Positions 13,443-16,142 of a stretch of DNA of 16,142 nucleotides are shown here, piece by piece. The translations under genes were made by a program, and so were the position numbers. Origin of the DNA: Blastocatellia bacterium (GTDB lineage Bacteria; Acidobacteriota; Blastocatellia; Pyrinomonadales; Pyrinomonadaceae); contig PSRF01000011.1 in NCBI GenBank assembly GCA_003175865.1, forward strand, positions 1 to 16,142, read 5' to 3'. How positions within the stretch are numbered: position 1 is the stretch's first letter; each line of letters begins with the position of its first letter. Below the pieces are notes generated by a model, which saw only the letters and a program-made list of their open reading frames with translations, did not search any database and had not been told where the DNA came from.

Positions 13443-16088
13443 ATGAAAAACTATCGTGCATTCACTGCCGCACTGCTTCTGTTCTTCTTCTGTTTCCAGT
13501 CAGTCATCTTCAGCCAGACTCCTCCTTACAAAGACACCTCCCTGCCCTTCGAGAAACGTGCTGACGATCTCGTCTCACGTATGACCCTCGAAGAAAAGGT
13601 GTCGCAGATGATGAACGGTGCGGCGGCGATCGAACGACTTGGAATACCTGAATACGATTGGTGGAATGAAGCCTTGCACGGAGTCGCACGTGCCGGTTAC
13701 GCGACTGTGTTTCCCCAAGCAATCGGACTGGCAGCGACATGGAACACTGATCTGATGTTCCAGGTTGCGGATGTAATTTCTACTGAAGCTCGTGCCAAGA
13801 ATAACGAGTTTCTTCGCCAGAACGATCATGGTCGCTACAAGGGCCTTACTTTCTGGAGTCCAAACATCAATATCTTCCGCGATCCGCGATGGGGTCGTGG
13901 CCAGGAAACCTACGGCGAAGATCCCTATTTAACCGCCCGCCTCGGCGTCGCCTTCGTGAAAGGCCTCCAAGGAAACGATCCTCGCTATTTCAAAGTGATC
14001 GCTACCCCCAAGCACTACGCAGTGCATAGTGGTCCGGAGCCTGAGCGACACAGTTTCGACGCGAAAGCGATTGAGCGCGATCTACAACAGACTTACCTGC
14101 CCGCGTTTCGCGCGACCATTGTTGAAGGCAATGCGCAGTCGGTGATGTGTGCCTACAACCGTACTAACAGCGAACCGGCCTGCACGAATAAAGAACTCTT
14201 CGACTATCTCCGAAACAAATGGAGATTCGGCGGCTATGTAGTTTCTGACTGCGGTGCAATCGACGACATCTACATGCGTCATCATTTCCTGAAAACTGTC
14301 GGCGAAGCTTCTGCAGCAGCGGTTAAAACAGGAACGGATTTAACCTGTGGTCGCGAGTATCGTTCGTTGGTCCAGGCGGTGAAAGATGGGTTGATTAGCG
14401 AAAAAGAGATCGATGTCGCCGTCAAACGTCTCATGCTGGCTCGCTTTCAACTCGGGATGTTTGATCCCCCCTCAATGGTTCCGTACGCACGAATTCCCTT
14501 TTCCGAAAACGATTCGGAAGCTCATCGCCAACTTGCCTTGCGCGCGGCACGTGAATCAATCGTGCTTCTGAAGAATGACAAAAGCACGCTACCACTGAAG
14601 AAGGATCTCAACAGCATCGCAGTCATTGGTCCCTCAGCAGACGCTCTCAATGTGCTGCTCGGAAACTACAACGGCACACCCTCGAAATATGTCACACCAC
14701 TTGAGGGCATTCGCAGAAAAGTGTCGCCAACCACCAAAGTTCTCTATGCGCAGGGAATGTATCCCACTGGGGTGTTCACTGAACCAGTTACTGCAAAGGC
14801 GTTCGCCGGGGGTAGCTTGCGTGGTGAGTACTTCTCTAATCGTGAATTGAAAGGCGATCCGACAGTGACACGCAACGACGCACAGATCAATTTTGATTGG
14901 GGACCATTGAGTCCTGCGAACGGCATCCCAGCGGATAACTTCTCAGTTCGTTGGAGTGGAAAACTCCTTGCACCTGAATCCGGCAAGTACTTGATCGGAT
15001 TTGCAGGTAATGGTGGCGCGCGATTATTGATTGATGGTCAGGTTGTTGCGGAAGAATTGACGAATAGGCGAACACGAACTTTCACAAAGGAGATTACGCT
15101 CGAAGGCGGCCGTTCGTACGATCTACGTTTTGAGTATTTCGAAAATGCAAATCCATATGCGGCAGCAAAGTTGATCTGGGCACCACCTACCGCGGCAAAC
15201 ACTCTGCAAGCGGAAGCACTCGATAAAGCACGACAAGCCGATGCGGTCATAATGGTAATGGGCATATCACCTTCAATTGAAGGTGAAGAGATGGATGTCC
15301 AGGTCGAAGGCTTTCGAGGTGGCGACCGCACTGACATTGCTCTGCCCAAACCTCAGGAAGATCTGATCAAAGAAGTGCAAGCTCTTGGTAAGCCTGTGGT
15401 GCTCGTATTACTCGGCGGCAGTGCACTATCAGTTAATTGGGCCAACGACAACGTGCCTGCGATTCTTGACGCGTGGTATCCAGGTGAAGAAGGTGGGACG
15501 GCAGTCGCTGACGTACTCTTCGGTGACTACAATCCCGCGGGACGACTGCCCGTAACCTTCTACAAATCGATCAATGATCTACCGCCGTTCACTGAATACA
15601 GTATGCAAGGTCGCACGTATCGCTACTTTAAGGGCGATCCACTTTACCCGTTTGGATTCGGACTTAGTTATACGAATTTCAGGTATTCGAACTTGCAGGT
15701 GAGCCCAGCGAGATTATCAGTAGGTGATCCGATCGACGTGAGTGTAGAAGTGCAGAATACCGGTTCAGTTACGGGCGACGAGGTTGTACAGGCCTATCTG
15801 ACTGACATCGCATCATCATTCCCGGTTCCGATTCGAAGTTTGGTGGGAATGAAACGAGTGACACTGAAACCTGGCCAAAATCAAAAGATATCCTTCAAGT
15901 TAAACCCTGAGCAGATGACTGTGGTTGACGATAACGGCAAACGCTGGGTCGAACCGGGAGAATTCGTTTTGAGCGTTGGTGGAAAGCAACCTGGATTTAC
16001 AGGTAGCGCGGACGTGAAAACTACAACAGTTTTAACTCGACGTTTCACTTTAACCGGACAAAAGAAAGAACTTCCCCTTACTCGATAA
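13443..16088 (+). CDS. Secreted GH3 beta-xylosidase/glucosidase with PA14 insert
   Basis: Retaining exo-glycosidase of 881 residues. A Sec signal peptide covers about 1-24 (hydrophobic, Phe-rich, ending FSQ). The N-terminal GH3 barrel (about 30-350) opens with SLPFEKRADDLVSRMTLEEK and DWWNEALHGVARAG (72-85), the pattern of plant-type and Bacteroidota beta-xylosidases. KHYAVHS (190-196) binds substrate, and the nucleophile is Asp269 in GYVVSDCGAI. The second domain starts near ESIVLLKN (371-378). It is interrupted by a PA14-like beta domain (about 455-580, GEYFSN...FDWG...SVRWSGKL...GGARLLIDGQ) and resumes at about 590. The acid/base should be Glu615 or Glu616 in IEGEEMDV. A fibronectin-III-like domain occupies about 750-850. 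The last gene of the block, it probably acts on xylo-oligosaccharides outside the cytoplasm, complementing the cytoplasmic GH43. Beta-glucosidase or arabinofuranosidase side activity is possible. Confidence 0.94.
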   Translation: MKNYRAFTAALLLFFFCFQSVIFSQTPPYKDTSLPFEKRADDLVSRMTLEEKVSQMMNGAAAIERLGIPEYDWWNEALHGVARAGYATVFPQAIGLAATWNTDLMFQVADVISTEARAKNNEFLRQNDHGRYKGLTFWSPNINIFRDPRWGRGQETYGEDPYLTARLGVAFVKGLQGNDPRYFKVIATPKHYAVHSGPEPERHSFDAKAIERDLQQTYLPAFRATIVEGNAQSVMCAYNRTNSEPACTNKELFDYLRNKWRFGGYVVSDCGAIDDIYMRHHFLKTVGEASAAAVKTGTDLTCGREYRSLVQAVKDGLISEKEIDVAVKRLMLARFQLGMFDPPSMVPYARIPFSENDSEAHRQLALRAARESIVLLKNDKSTLPLKKDLNSIAVIGPSADALNVLLGNYNGTPSKYVTPLEGIRRKVSPTTKVLYAQGMYPTGVFTEPVTAKAFAGGSLRGEYFSNRELKGDPTVTRNDAQINFDWGPLSPANGIPADNFSVRWSGKLLAPESGKYLIGFAGNGGARLLIDGQVVAEELTNRRTRTFTKEITLEGGRSYDLRFEYFENANPYAAAKLIWAPPTAANTLQAEALDKARQADAVIMVMGISPSIEGEEMDVQVEGFRGGDRTDIALPKPQEDLIKEVQALGKPVVLVLLGGSALSVNWANDNVPAILDAWYPGEEGGTAVADVLFGDYNPAGRLPVTFYKSINDLPPFTEYSMQGRTYRYFKGDPLYPFGFGLSYTNFRYSNLQVSPARLSVGDPIDVSVEVQNTGSVTGDEVVQAYLTDIASSFPVPIRSLVGMKRVTLKPGQNQKISFKLNPEQMTVVDDNGKRWVEPGEFVLSVGGKQPGFTGSADVKTTTVLTRRFTLTGQKKELPLTR

Positions 16089-16142
16089 CCTAATAGTCCC
16101 TATCGTTGAAACGATTCGAGCTCTTCTGTCGGACCGCGTACG
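16089..16142. other. Right-edge spacer without recognisable gene
   Basis: 54 nt after the GH3 stop. It contains only a weak hairpin, ATCGT-TGAA-ACGAT (16102-16115), with no T-run, so I do not call a terminator. No start codon leads to a recognisable protein before the edge. Confidence 0.4.

Noticed and set aside
16102..16115. Terminator after GH3
   Set aside because: Only a 5-bp AT-containing stem with tetraloop and no following T-run.
1..16142. Mobile elements, CRISPR arrays, tRNA or rRNA genes
   Set aside because: No transposase, integrase, regularly spaced repeats or RNA-gene signatures were seen on either strand.

Overview
The window is a compact bacterial locus for breaking down and importing xylan, probably glucuronoxylan. 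It is about 16.1 kb, close to half G+C by eye, and almost entirely coding. Twelve genes are visible: eleven on the + strand and one on the - strand. The combination of a GH10 xylanase, a CE15 glucuronoyl esterase, a plant-type GH3 beta-xylosidase, a GH43 beta-xylosidase and Tat-exported Gfo/Idh/MocA oxidoreductases suggests a soil or plant-litter Gram-negative. Acidobacteriota (for example Blastocatellia) is my best guess; Verrucomicrobiota or Planctomycetota are possible. This is inferred from gene content only. No rRNA or other phylogenetic marker is present.

Left block (1-6801, + strand). After two short GC-rich hairpins (1-47) come a GPH-type sugar symporter, a secreted GH10 endoxylanase, a class I xylose isomerase, a secreted CE15 glucuronoyl esterase, an exported cupin whose ATG abuts the esterase stop, and a cytoplasmic Gfo/Idh/MocA dehydrogenase. 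The gaps are 0-73 nt, consistent with one operon, perhaps with an internal promoter before xylA.

Middle (6802-7908). A single D-2-hydroxyacid dehydrogenase lies on the - strand, convergent with the left block (13-nt gap). A 122-nt intergenic region separates it divergently from the right block. That region holds a 12-bp inverted repeat and a tandem 7-bp repeat.

Right block (7909-16088, + strand). An ExuT-like ACS-family transporter overlaps a signal-less GH43 beta-xylosidase by 8 nt. The GH43 gene overlaps a Tat-type Gfo/Idh/MocA gene by 29 nt. A second Tat-type Gfo/Idh/MocA gene follows after 2 nt, and a secreted GH3 enzyme with a PA14 insert comes after 31 nt. This looks like one translationally linked operon.

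How the parts fit (inference). GH10 cuts the xylan backbone outside the cytoplasm, and CE15 cuts the ester between lignin and the 4-O-methylglucuronate side chains. GH3 trims oligosaccharides in the periplasm or outside. The GPH carrier imports xylose or xylo-oligosaccharides for cytoplasmic GH43 and xylose isomerase, and the ExuT-like carrier imports uronates. No alpha-glucuronidase (GH67/GH115), xylulokinase, transcription regulator or TonB receptor is visible. The most intriguing open questions are what the two exported oxidoreductases and the exported cupin do in this pathway, and whether the first oxidoreductase is made in two forms.
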